Shown one piece after another: positions 16,155 through 25,693 of a stretch of DNA of 64,000 nucleotides. The position numbers and the translations under genes were made by a program. The DNA comes from Jeongeupia sp. HS-3 (GTDB taxonomy: Bacteria; Pseudomonadota; Gammaproteobacteria; Burkholderiales; Chitinibacteraceae). The DNA lies in assembly GCF_015140455.1 (NCBI RefSeq), contig NZ_AP024094.1:62001-126000 (forward strand), in the 5' to 3' direction. The notes under the pieces are model-generated. The model was not told the origin of the DNA. It saw only the letters and a program-made list of their open reading frames with translations, and did no database searches. The first letter of the stretch is position 1. The number at the start of each line of letters is the position of its first letter.

Positions 16155-18866
16155 TCAGCGACAAGCGCCGCCTTTTGCGACTGATCCAAGATTCTGGCTA
16201 TCTGGGCTGTGCAGTCGCAGCCAATCACGCAATTCGTGCAAGTCAGCCAAATCCACATTCTCGCCCAGGCTGCCATCATCCTTGACCCAGCGCAGCCGTT
16301 CCTGATCCTTGGTCAAAAACAGCACCTTGCCGTAATACGCGGGAATATGCCGTGCCTTGCGCGCGGCATCCTTCACGTCTTGCTTGGTTTCGATCAGCCG
16401 AATCAATGGCTCATCCCCCGGGTCATGCTCAAGGCAGACGATGAAGTCGGGATAGAAAAAATGCTTGTGCTCGCCACGAACGAGTCGCACCGCATAGGCC
16501 TTGCCACCACCGGGCGGATTACGGTGCCACCACGCCACAAATTCACTGCGATCCAGTGCCTTGGCAAAAGGCAATTCTTCGCCATTGAGCGAAAACGATT
16601 GATCAAAGCCGCCGCAATACAAGGCGTCGTCGTCCCAGCGCCATTCCTTGTCACGCAGCCATTTTCGCTCGTCGGGCAGCAATATCTGCTCGACTTGCAA
16701 TAGCGTGTCCACGCTGGGTGGCATCACGCCATAAATATTCTTGGCCGATTGCGGCAAGGGCAGCTCGGTTGGGAAGAGCATGGCATCGGGCAAGCGGCCC
16801 GCATCTTCCAGTTGCGCCTGCAGGGCAATGATCTCGTGCAAGGCTTCGGCCAGACGGTCGGCTTCGCTTTTTGCAATCCAGTTGGCCGCATCACGCGCCA
16901 ATCTGCGCAGGGTGATTTCATCCCGTGCGTCATCCAAGGCCAGTTGCAGGGCAGGCTGAATCCGCTCGGCCAGCGTATTCAATATGTCGCGAATATCGGC
17001 TTCTTCGACTTGCGGCAATCTGCGCAGCGCCAGCCGCGCTTCGCGTGCTAGTGCACTGCGGTCGGTCACTATCGCTACTTCGGCGAGATGCATTGCGCGG
17101 CTGTTCAACTCGGTGCGCTGCTCCGTGGCCCGCAAATGATGCAATGCCGCGTCAATCGCCTTGGATTGCAGTGCTTCGGCCAGCGGCAATGCTTGTGCGA
17201 CCGTGCGCGAAAGTTGCGACATCGCCAGCATTTGTGGACGACGTTCGCGCTTGAGCGCGGTCGGCAAATTGCGGGCATCGCGTTTGCGTGGATAGACCGC
17301 AATCCCGTTTTCCCGCAGCGTGGCCTTGAGTTCGACGACGCTTGCAGGAGCTGCCGGGATATCAGCGCTGGTCGTGGCGACGGTGATGACTTGATCCAGA
17401 AGGTCGTCCTGCCCCGAGAACAAATCGTCTTGATGGCCTTGCCGTGCTACGGCATAGCCAGACGGATGTTCCATCGCCACCGAGGGGGCATTGTCGTTGC
17501 GCGGCAAGCCGATGTCGTAGCCCAGCGGGTACTGTGGCGTTGGGCAGTTGCTGAAAACGATTGCGCCGTTCTGTGTTTGCCGCTGCACCAGCTTTTCGGT
17601 TTGACCTTCCAGCTCGCTTTTGACCCGGCTGGCGGCGGCTACCGCATATTCAAAACCTTGCTGGGCCTCGGCATCGGCCAGATAGATATAGGCGGTGTTG
17701 AATGAAGCGGGGATTGCCTCTGCGCTCGAAAACCGTGCGCGCAGTGCGGCGGCCACCCGCATGACGCGGCCGATGAATTGCATCGCAAAATCAGCATCAT
17801 TCACCACCTTGGTTGATGCCAGCACAAAGGCGCGCGGCGCATCAAAGCCCGTGCCTGCCGACTGCTTGAAAATCAGCACCTCCTTGCTGCTGTCGTTGGC
17901 AATGGCCGCCATCAGTACGGGGTCGGGCGCATCGGCAGAGTGTTTGCCAATGGCGTGTGGCGGAATATTGCAGAGTTCGATCAAATCGCGCTCGGCATCC
18001 TCGACGGTTTTGTCGCCATTGCCCACCTGCACCAGCAAGAGCGGCGTCAGCGGAATGCCCGCATTCGCCAGCGCCGCTTTCAATGCCTGATTGCGCGCCC
18101 AAGCTTGTCGCAACACGGTGCGCTTTAAATCGATCACGTCGTGCATGCCGTGGCGCAAGTCGTAGATGATTGCTTCAATATATTGCTTGTTGAGCCGCGC
18201 ATTCACCACATCACTGCGGCTGACGGCAAACGATTCATAGCTCGACATGCCCGCGCCGGCCAGGAACTCCAGCAGCCGCTGATCTTTGGGCGTCGCCGTG
18301 GCCATCAACAGGTAATCAGGATTCAGCCATTGGGTGAACTTGCCAAATTCGGTGGTTTTATCCAGTGCGATATGGGCCTCGTCGACGATCATTCCCAGAC
18401 GCAAGCCTTGTACGCGGGCGCGCGCAATCCATTCGGCCAGCGTGCGGGTATCATCATCGCCATCGGCGTTGTAACCCTTGTTGCGCCACTGCGCTTTCGC
18501 AACGGCTTGCGCGGTGGAAATCAGTACCTGCCCGGCCTCCGCGTCCTGATTGCGGCCGTGCGTGAGCAGCAGTGGCGTTAAATCCGCCGCATTACTTTTA
18601 ATCGCATCCAGCGTTTGCGCAACCAGATTCACAAAGGGCACGAACCACAGCCAGACCACGTCGCGTTCGGCGCTGACGTCGGCCAGTACCCGCGCCAGCA
18701 TCAGCGTCTTGCCCGCACCGGTCGGTGCGCGCAGCAGGCAGGGCGGATGGTTGTCGCGCAGAAGGGCATCGCGCAAATTGTCGATCAGTGTTTGCTGGAA
18801 TTTTTCCGGCGCCAGCAGCGCACCTTGAGCGGTGGTGACCGCCAGATTCAATGGCAGTGCGCTCAT
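16155..18866 (-). CDS. res: type III restriction enzyme, Res (helicase/endonuclease) subunit
   Basis: Restriction subunit that forms a complex with Mod, translocates or slides using ATP, and cuts DNA at unmethylated sites in head-to-head orientation. The 903-residue product has an SF2 helicase core: RAPTGAGKT (Walker A, near residue 48), MIVDEAH (motif II), LMATATP (motif III) and QFIGRVMR (motif VI). A long helical middle leads to a C-terminal PD-(D/E)XK nuclease with FFYPDFIVCL and RLIETKQD. The ATG overlaps the mod stop (ATGA at 18863-18866), so res translation is coupled to mod. When mod is out of frame upstream, ribosomes terminate early and res expression should drop too. Confidence 0.92.
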   Translation of the reverse strand: MSALPLNLAVTTAQGALLAPEKFQQTLIDNLRDALLRDNHPPCLLRAPTGAGKTLMLARVLADVSAERDVVWLWFVPFVNLVAQTLDAIKSNAADLTPLLLTHGRNQDAEAGQVLISTAQAVAKAQWRNKGYNADGDDDTRTLAEWIARARVQGLRLGMIVDEAHIALDKTTEFGKFTQWLNPDYLLMATATPKDQRLLEFLAGAGMSSYESFAVSRSDVVNARLNKQYIEAIIYDLRHGMHDVIDLKRTVLRQAWARNQALKAALANAGIPLTPLLLVQVGNGDKTVEDAERDLIELCNIPPHAIGKHSADAPDPVLMAAIANDSSKEVLIFKQSAGTGFDAPRAFVLASTKVVNDADFAMQFIGRVMRVAAALRARFSSAEAIPASFNTAYIYLADAEAQQGFEYAVAAASRVKSELEGQTEKLVQRQTQNGAIVFSNCPTPQYPLGYDIGLPRNDNAPSVAMEHPSGYAVARQGHQDDLFSGQDDLLDQVITVATTSADIPAAPASVVELKATLRENGIAVYPRKRDARNLPTALKRERRPQMLAMSQLSRTVAQALPLAEALQSKAIDAALHHLRATEQRTELNSRAMHLAEVAIVTDRSALAREARLALRRLPQVEEADIRDILNTLAERIQPALQLALDDARDEITLRRLARDAANWIAKSEADRLAEALHEIIALQAQLEDAGRLPDAMLFPTELPLPQSAKNIYGVMPPSVDTLLQVEQILLPDERKWLRDKEWRWDDDALYCGGFDQSFSLNGEELPFAKALDRSEFVAWWHRNPPGGGKAYAVRLVRGEHKHFFYPDFIVCLEHDPGDEPLIRLIETKQDVKDAARKARHIPAYYGKVLFLTKDQERLRWVKDDGSLGENVDLADLHELRDWLRLHSPDSQNLGSVAKGGACR

Positions 18867-20730
18867 TGTGTCGCTCCCCGTTGCGTGGTCTGACCGCGCA
18901 GTAGCGCATCCTCCAGGCTGTAACTGATGACATCGCGGTCGGCGTCGGCGAACTGTTGGCTCACCGTTTGTGGCCGGGATGAATACACCACTAGCCGCTC
19001 GGCCGGCCACGCCAAGAGTTGCGCCATGCTGTCTTCATCGACCACATTCGCCAGCACGATTGCAATTTGCCCATCGTTGGCAATGAGGGTGAGTTTGCCG
19101 TTGTGCCCTGTGACAAGCGCCGTCTGTTGATGGCGCAAGCTCAACAGCTGCGCGGCATGGTCGTTGCTGGCGTCAAACGGCACATCTGCGGCTTCGATTT
19201 TATCCAGTTGCAAATAGGCGAAGCTGCCCCCGAGCGCGGGCTTGTTGCCATAGCCCTGCATGACGCGGCGGATACGCTCGGCGCACACATCGCGGCAGAG
19301 GTTTTTATCCGGTTCCTTGCCGGTGGCTTCAGTGCTGGAGCACAGAATAAAGCGCCGCGAACCTTCGTCTTCGGCGTTCAGTTCCAGCACCGCCTGGCCC
19401 GTGGTGCCGGAACCGGCAAAGAAATCGAGAATGATGTCGTTGGGGCGGGTGGCTTGTTGCAGCAGGGTTTTGATCAGCGACAGCGGCTTGGGGTAAGGAA
19501 AGGCATTAAATCCAAGGATTTCATTGACGGAATGCTCTCCAGTACCGCTACGCTGTGACACCAATCCAACCGCAAATTCGTCGAGATTCTCTTCTTCAGA
19601 TGCACCTCTAATCCAGCTTGAGACTGGGCGAACTTCACTTTGCAAATCGACCAAGTGGCGTTTGAACCATGGGCGACCAAATCCAACAGCTTTGCCAACC
19701 CAAAAATCCAGATCTGGCAAATCCGCAGTAATCAGTGGTGTTTTGTTTTTCGGGCGTAATGGAACATCACCTTTGGCTATGGCCGCGAGCAATTCTGCTT
19801 TGCTATTCCAAGTGACTACACGCTCTGCTTCTGGGGTAGGGAATATCACCTTGTCCTCACGAATGTACTGTTCCATGGTCTTGGCTTGCAGTACTTCGCT
19901 TGGGTCAATAATGTTCTCGCTGGCAAATGCCCAGACCCGGCTAGGATTGCAGGGGTACCAAACACCATTGACCGGATTTTTAATTGGGTAATATCCATTT
20001 GGGCGTTCTAACAGGGTATGTGATTTGCTCAGGTCGCCTGTTTTCCAACGGCCTCGTGAGTCATTGTCCGGATTCTTATATTGGGAGAAATCCTTGAACT
20101 GTCCACTGAAAGCAAAGCCGGGATTGGCATAAATCAGTATGTGTTCGTGATCGAGGGAAAGCTGAAAGCCGGATTTATCATTTGAGCCTGAGCGAGTTTT
20201 CCATGCAAAACTGCCCACCCTCCGCCCCGGCATCACCTCATCCATCAGCAATTCCAGCCGTGACCGGTTTTCGTCGTTGATTGACATCATGATGACGCCA
20301 TCGGGCGTGAGCAGATCACGCGCCAGGGTCAGGCGTTGATAGAGAAATTCCAGCCATTGCGAATGGCGGTAACGATCGTTGGCGCCGACGTAATGGTCGT
20401 TGTAGACCCAATCCTTGTTACCGGTGTTGTATGGCGGATCGATATAAATCACGCGGATTTTGCCGCGATGCGTGGCTTTCAGCAGCCTGAGCGAATCAAA
20501 GTTATCGCCTTCGATAATCAGATTCTGGGGGGGGGTACACTATTTACATGCGAGAGTGCAAGGCTCAGGCGCGGGAAAACCAGATTGGCATTCAGCGCGG
20601 CATCGCGGGCAATCGCGTTCGATTCCCAGTAAAGCCCCAGTTTCTGCTTGGTGAGGTGCTCAACCAGCAGGCGGCGCAGTTGCTGTTCATTGCAATGTTC
20701 AAGCTGGGAAAGAAGAGAGTCGGCGTTCAT
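18863..20730 (-). CDS. mod: type III DNA methyltransferase Mod, frameshifted at a C9 tract (phase OFF)
   Basis: Beta-class adenine-N6 methyltransferase giving host protection and sequence specificity. The 5' part (ATG at 20728-20730) encodes MNADSLLSQL and then WESNAIARDAALNA, and reads into nine C. It then leaves frame and stops at 20518-20520. The body lies in another frame: NLIIEGDNFDSLRLL, motif IV DPPYNTG, a target-recognition region, then motif I FAGSGTTGQAV. One extra C (C10), or loss of two, joins the parts into a 622-residue protein reading VPPPQNLIIEGDNFD. As sequenced, the gene is OFF. If not phase-variable, this is either a sequencing error in a homopolymer or a broken gene. The central region is AT-richer than its flanks. 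Confidence 0.9.
20527..20535. repeat. poly-G/C tract of nine bases, putative phase-variation switch in mod
   Basis: Nine consecutive G on the plus strand (C on the mod coding strand) about 195 bases into mod, exactly where the two mod reading frames part. C10 or C7 is ON; C9 is OFF. Mononucleotide runs of this length within coding sequence are typical slipped-strand switches of type III mod genes, as in Helicobacter modH. Confidence 0.9.
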
Positions 20731-20871
20731 GGGCGGGTAGCGTGTAGCTCAGGCGAAACAAGCGGTAATGCTAATAGAAAACCGGCGATGTCCCCAGTGT
20801 TTACGACCAAAGCTGGCCCCTGCTTGGGGGCGCTGGCGCGCCGAACCGGGGGCGGAGCCTTGGCGCCTTGC

Positions 20872-21513
20872 TTACAATAGCGGCGCCAGATCGCGCGCGA
20901 TCATTGTCGCGATCGCCGGCTGTGCCGCCGCGACCGGATGCAGCTGGTCGGGCTGGAACCAGTCCGGCCGGTTGATCACCGGCGCAAGCAGAAACGGCGT
21001 CAGGCCGGTGCGGTACTGCTTGGCCAGGGCCGGATACATCGCCGCGAAATCCCGCGTGTAGTCCTGACCGTAATTCGGCGGCATTTGCATGCCGACCAGA
21101 TGTACCCGTGCGCCGGCTTTTTGCGCCGCAGCGATCATCGCCGCGAGGTTGGCGCGCGACTTGGTCACCGGCAGCCCGCGCAGGCCGTCATTGGCGCCAA
21201 GCTCCAGAATCACCAGCTTCGGGCTGTGCATTTTCAGCGCCTGCGGGAACCGGGTGAGCCCACCGGCGGTCGTTTCTCCTGACACACTCGCGTTGATGAC
21301 CCGGTACGGTTTGCCGCGCTGCGCCAGTTCCGCTTCCAGCTTCACAGGCCACGCCGCATTGGCGGCGATGCCGTAGCCGGCCGCGAGGCTGTCGCCGAAT
21401 ACCAGCAGCACCGGTGTCGCCGCCATCGCACCACGCGCCAGCAGCGCAATGCCGCAGAACACCGTAAGCTGAAGCGCTGCCCGTCCGATCACCCTAAGCA
21501 TCCTGGTTCCCAT
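20872..21513 (-). CDS. tesA: acyl-CoA thioesterase I / lysophospholipase L1 TesA (arylesterase)
   Basis: Periplasmic SGNH/GDSL hydrolase acting on long-chain thioesters and esters. With the ATG at 21511-21513 the product has 213 residues: a signal peptide cut after AMA (about residue 31), block I FGDSLAAGYG (nucleophile Ser42), NASVSGETTAGG (block II), ELGANDGLRG (block III, oxyanion Asn) and DQLHPVA (block V, Asp/His). The order tesA divergent from ybbA-ybbP is the same as in E. coli. The start codon shares two bases with the ybbA start on the other strand. An in-frame ATG at 21499-21501 is an alternative start. Confidence 0.93.
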   Translation of the reverse strand: MGTRMLRVIGRAALQLTVFCGIALLARGAMAATPVLLVFGDSLAAGYGIAANAAWPVKLEAELAQRGKPYRVINASVSGETTAGGLTRFPQALKMHSPKLVILELGANDGLRGLPVTKSRANLAAMIAAAQKAGARVHLVGMQMPPNYGQDYTRDFAAMYPALAKQYRTGLTPFLLAPVINRPDWFQPDQLHPVAAAQPAIATMIARDLAPLL

Positions 21514-22207
21514 GTCCGAATCGTTCCCTGTTCTTGAATGCCGATCACTGGCAAAACGCGTTGCCATTGCCGATGGCTCGCTCGATCTCCTGAGCGATAT
21601 TTCGTTTTCCTTGCCCGAAGGCGAGAGTCTCGCCATCGTCGGCGCCTCCGGCTCGGGCAAGTCGACCTTGCTGGCGCTGCTGGCCGGGCTGGATCTGCCC
21701 AGCAGCGGCAGTATCAGCCTCGCCGGCACCGATCTGGCCGCGCTGAATGAGGACGGCCGCGCCCGCTTGCGCGGCAAGCTCGCCGGTTTCGTGTTCCAGT
21801 CTTTCCAGTTGCTGCCCGAGCTGACCGCGCTGGAGAACGTCATGCTGCCGCTTGAACTCGCATCCCGCAAGGGCGCGCGCGAGATCGCCGCCGGCTGGCT
21901 GGAGCGCGTCGGTCTTGGCAAGCGGCTCGATCACACCCCGCGCACCCTGTCGGGCGGCGAACAGCAGCGCGTGGCGCTGGCCAGGGCGTTTTGTACCGAA
22001 CCGCGTATTCTTTATGCCGATGAGCCGACCGGCAGCCTGGATACCCATACCGGCGAGCGCATCGCCGACCTGCTGTTCGAGCTGAACCGCGAAACCGGCG
22101 CGACCCTGGTACTGGTGACACATGATGAAACGCTCGCGGCCCGCTGCGGTGCGCGCCTACGTCTGGCCGCCGGCCGGGTGATCGAACAATCCGGGTTTGC
22201 CGCATGA
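21512..22207 (+). CDS. ybbA: ABC transporter ATP-binding protein YbbA
   Basis: Nucleotide-binding subunit (231 residues) of a MacB/LolD-class ABC system, pairing with the YbbP permease. Motifs: Walker A GASGSGKST, Q-loop VFQSFQLLPELTALENVMLPLEL, signature LSGGEQQRVALARAF, Walker B RILYADEPTGSLD and H-loop LVTHDE. It overlaps ybbP by four bases (ATGA). The tesA/ybbA/ybbP cluster suggests a role with lipid or envelope substrates, but no substrate is established for this family. There is no strong ribosome-binding site before the ATG, which overlaps the divergent tesA start. Confidence 0.92.
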   Translation: MSESFPVLECRSLAKRVAIADGSLDLLSDISFSLPEGESLAIVGASGSGKSTLLALLAGLDLPSSGSISLAGTDLAALNEDGRARLRGKLAGFVFQSFQLLPELTALENVMLPLELASRKGAREIAAGWLERVGLGKRLDHTPRTLSGGEQQRVALARAFCTEPRILYADEPTGSLDTHTGERIADLLFELNRETGATLVLVTHDETLAARCGARLRLAAGRVIEQSGFAA

Positions 22208-24657
22208 GGCTCGCGCTACGCCAGTTCCGCCGTGGCTTGGCCGCCGGCGATTACCGCACGCTGATCGTCGCGCTGGTGGTGACCATCGCCGCGCTGACTG
22301 CGGTCGGCCTGTTCGCCGGGCGCATGGCCAAGCTGCTCAATACCGAGGCCAACAACCTGCTCGCCGCCGACGCGGTGCTGACCGCCGATCACCCGATCCC
22401 GCCGCGCTTTATCGATGCGGCCAGGGCGCGCGGCTTGAACGTGGCGCAGACGCGGGCTTTTCCGAGCATGGCCGCCAAGGGCGACGCGGCGGTGCTCGCC
22501 AGCGTCAAGGTCATCGACGGCGCATATCCCTTGCGTGGCCAGCTCTGGCTGGCCGGGCAGGACGCGCCGGTGGTCGGGGCGCCGCCGGCCGGCAGCATCT
22601 GGCTTGATCCACGTCTGAGCGACCGCCTCAAGCTGGGCGTTGGCGATATCTTGCGCCTGGGGACATCGCAGTTTCGCGTTGCCGCGTTGATCGAGCGCGA
22701 ACCCGATGGCGCGCTCGATTTCGCCAGCCTGCAACCGCGGCTGATGATGAACGGCGCCGACCTCGGCCAGACCGGGCTGGTCGGTTTCGGCAGCCGGATC
22801 AAGTACCGGCTGCTCGTCGCCGGCCCGCCGCAGGCCGTCTCCGCCTGGCAGCAGGACGCGCGTGGCTGGCTGGCGCGCGGTGAGCGGCTGGAAGACGTGC
22901 GCGAGGCGCGCCCCGAGGTCAAAACCGCGCTCGAACGCGCCGAAACCTTTTTGCGACTGGTGACCTTGCTCGCGGCGACGATGGCTGGCACCGCGGTGCT
23001 GCTGGCAGCGCGGCGTTTCGCCGCCCGCCGCGCCGATGCGGTGGCGCTGTATGTGACCCTGGGTGCAACGCGGGCGCAGATTCGGAGCATCCTGCTTGGC
23101 GAGCTGTTGCTGCTGTTCGTGTTCGGTGCGCTCGCCGGCGGTGCGCTGGGCTGGGGCGCGCAGGAGTTGCTCGGCTGGGCGGTGCGCGATCGCTTGCCGG
23201 CCGCGCTGCCGGCAGGGTCGGTCTGGCCGTGGTTCGCCGCGTGCGGCTTCGGTTTTGTGCTGCTGATCGGCGTCGCCGGTCCGGCGCTATTGCGGCTGGC
23301 GGCAACGCCGCCGATCCGGGTGTTGCGGCGCGAAATCGTCGCGCCACCGCGGCTGTGGCTGACCTTGGCGCTGACCGGTATCGCCACCGCCGCGCTGTTC
23401 GTCGGCGTTGCCGGCGATGCCAAGCTTGCCGCCATCGTCGCCGCCGGCATCGCCGGCGCACTGATCGCCGCCGGCCTGCTGGGTTGGTTGCTGCTGATCG
23501 TGCTCGGCCGTTTTGCCCAGGGTTTTGCCGCGCGCATTGCCGTGCGCCAGCTGACCCGGCGGCGCTGGCTCGCCGCGGCGCAGCTTGGCGCGCTGGCGGT
23601 CGGTCTGCTGGGACTGTGGTTGCTGACCGTGGTCGAGCGCGATCTCTTGAGTGCGTGGGAAAGGCGCGTGCCACTCAACGCGCCGAACCAGTTTGCCTTC
23701 AATATCCAGCCCGATCAGGCGGCGTCGTTCGACAAGGCGTTTACCGACGCCGGCTTCGCGCCACCAAAGTTGCAACCGATGATACGCGGCCGCTGGAGCG
23801 CGCAGAACGGCCAGCCGGTCGAGCCGAAACGCTACGAGGACGACAGGGCGCAAAGGCTGGCCGAGCGCGAGTTCAACCTCTCGTGGGGCGAAACCTTGCG
23901 CGCCGACAACCGGCTCGACGCTGGCAAGCCGCTCGACGAGACCCAGCCCGGTTTCTCGGTCGAATCGGGGCTGGCGAAAACGCTGGGGATCAAACTCGGC
24001 GACACGCTGACCTTCGATGTCGCCGGCACCATGGTGAGCGCGCCGGTGGTCAACCTGCGCACGGTCGACTGGGATTCGTTCCGGGTGAATTTCTTTGTCG
24101 TCGGCACCCAGGCGCTGTTTGCCGAGCAGCCTGCCAGCCTGATCACCAGCTTCCACCTGCCGCCCGAGCGCCGCGACGTCGTGTCGCGCTGGTCGGCGCA
24201 GTTCCCGAACGTGACCTTCATCGACGTCGGCGAGGTGCTCGGCGAAGTCCGCCGGGTGCTCGAACTGGCAGCCAGCGCCTTGCGGCTGGTGTTCGGCTTC
24301 TGCCTTGCCGCCGGGCTGACGGTGCTGCTGGCGGCGCTGGAAACCACCGCGCCCGAACGCCGGCGCGAGGCTGCGGTGATGCGCGCGCTCGGCGCCAGCC
24401 GGGCGCAGATCACCAGGGTGCAATGGGTCGAAGGCGCGGCGATCGGCGCCACCGCCGGGCTGGTCGCCGGCGTCGCGGCCAGCGTTTCCGGCTGGCTGCT
24501 GGCGCGCGAAGTGCTGGAACTGAGCGTGCCGTTTGACTGGCAGCTGCCGCTGATGAGTCTGGCTACCGGGCTCTTGCTGGCGGCGCTGATCACCGCGTGG
24601 GAGCGGCGCCAGCTCGCGCGTGCTTCGGCACTGCGGTTGCTGCGGGATCCGGGTTGA
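22204..24657 (+). CDS. ybbP: FtsX-like ABC transporter permease YbbP
   Basis: Inner-membrane permease of 817 residues, close to E. coli YbbP (804). Layout: an N-terminal helix (TLIVALVVTIAALTAVGLFAGR), a periplasmic domain, two FtsX-like four-helix modules (about residues 235-480 and 690-810) and a second large periplasmic domain between them. Both modules contain the FtsX coupling motif: VALYVTLGATRAQIRSILL and AAVMRALGASRAQITRVQW. Starts within the ybbA stop codon region, so the two are translationally coupled. Probably moves or extracts an envelope lipid or protein; the substrate is unknown. Confidence 0.9.
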   Translation: MRLALRQFRRGLAAGDYRTLIVALVVTIAALTAVGLFAGRMAKLLNTEANNLLAADAVLTADHPIPPRFIDAARARGLNVAQTRAFPSMAAKGDAAVLASVKVIDGAYPLRGQLWLAGQDAPVVGAPPAGSIWLDPRLSDRLKLGVGDILRLGTSQFRVAALIEREPDGALDFASLQPRLMMNGADLGQTGLVGFGSRIKYRLLVAGPPQAVSAWQQDARGWLARGERLEDVREARPEVKTALERAETFLRLVTLLAATMAGTAVLLAARRFAARRADAVALYVTLGATRAQIRSILLGELLLLFVFGALAGGALGWGAQELLGWAVRDRLPAALPAGSVWPWFAACGFGFVLLIGVAGPALLRLAATPPIRVLRREIVAPPRLWLTLALTGIATAALFVGVAGDAKLAAIVAAGIAGALIAAGLLGWLLLIVLGRFAQGFAARIAVRQLTRRRWLAAAQLGALAVGLLGLWLLTVVERDLLSAWERRVPLNAPNQFAFNIQPDQAASFDKAFTDAGFAPPKLQPMIRGRWSAQNGQPVEPKRYEDDRAQRLAEREFNLSWGETLRADNRLDAGKPLDETQPGFSVESGLAKTLGIKLGDTLTFDVAGTMVSAPVVNLRTVDWDSFRVNFFVVGTQALFAEQPASLITSFHLPPERRDVVSRWSAQFPNVTFIDVGEVLGEVRRVLELAASALRLVFGFCLAAGLTVLLAALETTAPERRREAAVMRALGASRAQITRVQWVEGAAIGATAGLVAGVAASVSGWLLAREVLELSVPFDWQLPLMSLATGLLLAALITAWERRQLARASALRLLRDPG

Positions 24658-24731
24658 TTTTTTGTGGAGGGGGCGATGGCCGGTACGGCGTCGCTCATGC
24701 TTTCAACGGCTTTGTTGAAAGTCCGAGCGAA

Positions 24732-25211
24732 TCAGCGATCCGGCTGGCGCTCGTACAGCAGATCCGGGCAGCCTTCCTCGTTGTCGGCGCCGTCCGATTC
24801 CGCGACGGCCGCAAAGCCGAAGCGCTCGTAAAACCGCCTTGCCCCGTGGTTGGCTTGAAAGGTGTGCAGCCGCACCGGGCCGGTTGCGCCGGCCAGCACC
24901 CGGTTCAGTAACGCCGTACCGGTTTGCCGCCCCACCGACGCCGGCCGGACGTACAGCTGGTCGACCCAGAGAATCCCGTCGGTCTCGGCGGTGTTCACAA
25001 ATCCGCAGATCTCGCCACCGACCTCGGCAACGGTGACGCCGCCGGCCGGCAACAGCAGATGCCGCACCCAGGCACGAACGGCGTCATCCGAATGCGCCAG
25101 CGGCGCGTAGGGCAGGAAGGCCTTCCGCGACGCGAGGTAAAGTTCGCCAATGGCGGCCGCGTCGTCCATCGATGCGGGGCGCAGTAGCATGGGGTGCGTT
25201 GAGTTGCTCAA
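24732..25211 (-). CDS. GNAT-family N-acetyltransferase
   Basis: A 159-residue single-domain acyltransferase: LRPASMDDAAAIGELYLASR at the N-terminus, the beta4 strand DGILWVDQLYVRPASVGRQTGTALLNRVL with the acetyl-CoA pyrophosphate-binding loop, and a final ARRFYERFGFAAV with the usual Tyr. The substrate cannot be told. The first possible start is TTG at 25209-25211, overlapping the VOC-gene stop (TTGA). An ATG at 25188-25190 would also give a normal N-terminus (MLLRPASMDD). Co-directional with and coupled to the VOC gene upstream. Confidence 0.82.
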   Translation of the reverse strand: MSNSTHPMLLRPASMDDAAAIGELYLASRKAFLPYAPLAHSDDAVRAWVRHLLLPAGGVTVAEVGGEICGFVNTAETDGILWVDQLYVRPASVGRQTGTALLNRVLAGATGPVRLHTFQANHGARRFYERFGFAAVAESDGADNEEGCPDLLYERQPDR

Positions 25212-25609
25212 AGCTCATCCGACGAGGCAGGGGCATGGCAGACCACTTCGACGTTGTGGCCATCGGGATCGAGGACGAACGCCGCGTAGTAGTGCGGGTG
25301 GTAGTGCGGCCGCAGTCCCGGCGCGCCATTGCCCCGGCCGCCAGCGGCGATGGCCGCGTCGTAAAAAGCCTGCACCTGTGCCCGATCCTGCGTGCTGAAA
25401 GCGATATGAATAGGCTGTATGTCGGCCGCATTTCCGCCGATCCAGAAGTCCGGCTTGGGTGGCGCGCCGAATCCTGCAAAATCCTTGCCGCCGCTCACGG
25501 ATTGAGGGACTTCCATCATCAGCACATAGCCGATTGGTGACAGTGCCTTGGAATAGAAGGATTTGCTTTGCTCGAAGTTGCTGACTGTAATGCCGACGTG
25601 ATCGATCAC
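25208..25609 (-). CDS. VOC-superfamily (glyoxalase-like) protein
   Basis: About 133 residues with the paired beta-alpha-beta-beta-beta modules of the vicinal oxygen chelate fold: IDHVGITVSNFEQSKSFYSKAL at the start, PIHIAFSTQDRAQVQAFY for the second module and AAFVLDPDGHNVEVVCH at the end. Likely metal ligands are His and Glu of DHVG, IHIAF and HNVEV. I place the start at GTG (25607-25609), seven bases after AAGGAG; a TTG at 25613-25615 is too close to that site. It could be a dioxygenase, a glyoxalase or a resistance protein; sequence alone does not decide. Confidence 0.85.
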   Translation of the reverse strand: MIDHVGITVSNFEQSKSFYSKALSPIGYVLMMEVPQSVSGGKDFAGFGAPPKPDFWIGGNAADIQPIHIAFSTQDRAQVQAFYDAAIAAGGRGNGAPGLRPHYHPHYYAAFVLDPDGHNVEVVCHAPASSDEL

Positions 25610-25693
25610 TTTCAAGCTCCTTGGGAAGCATAAGGTGTGAAGTAACTGGCCGCTGGCGCTGCGCAGCTCTGGGTTGTCCAGTTGGCAGAAGTC

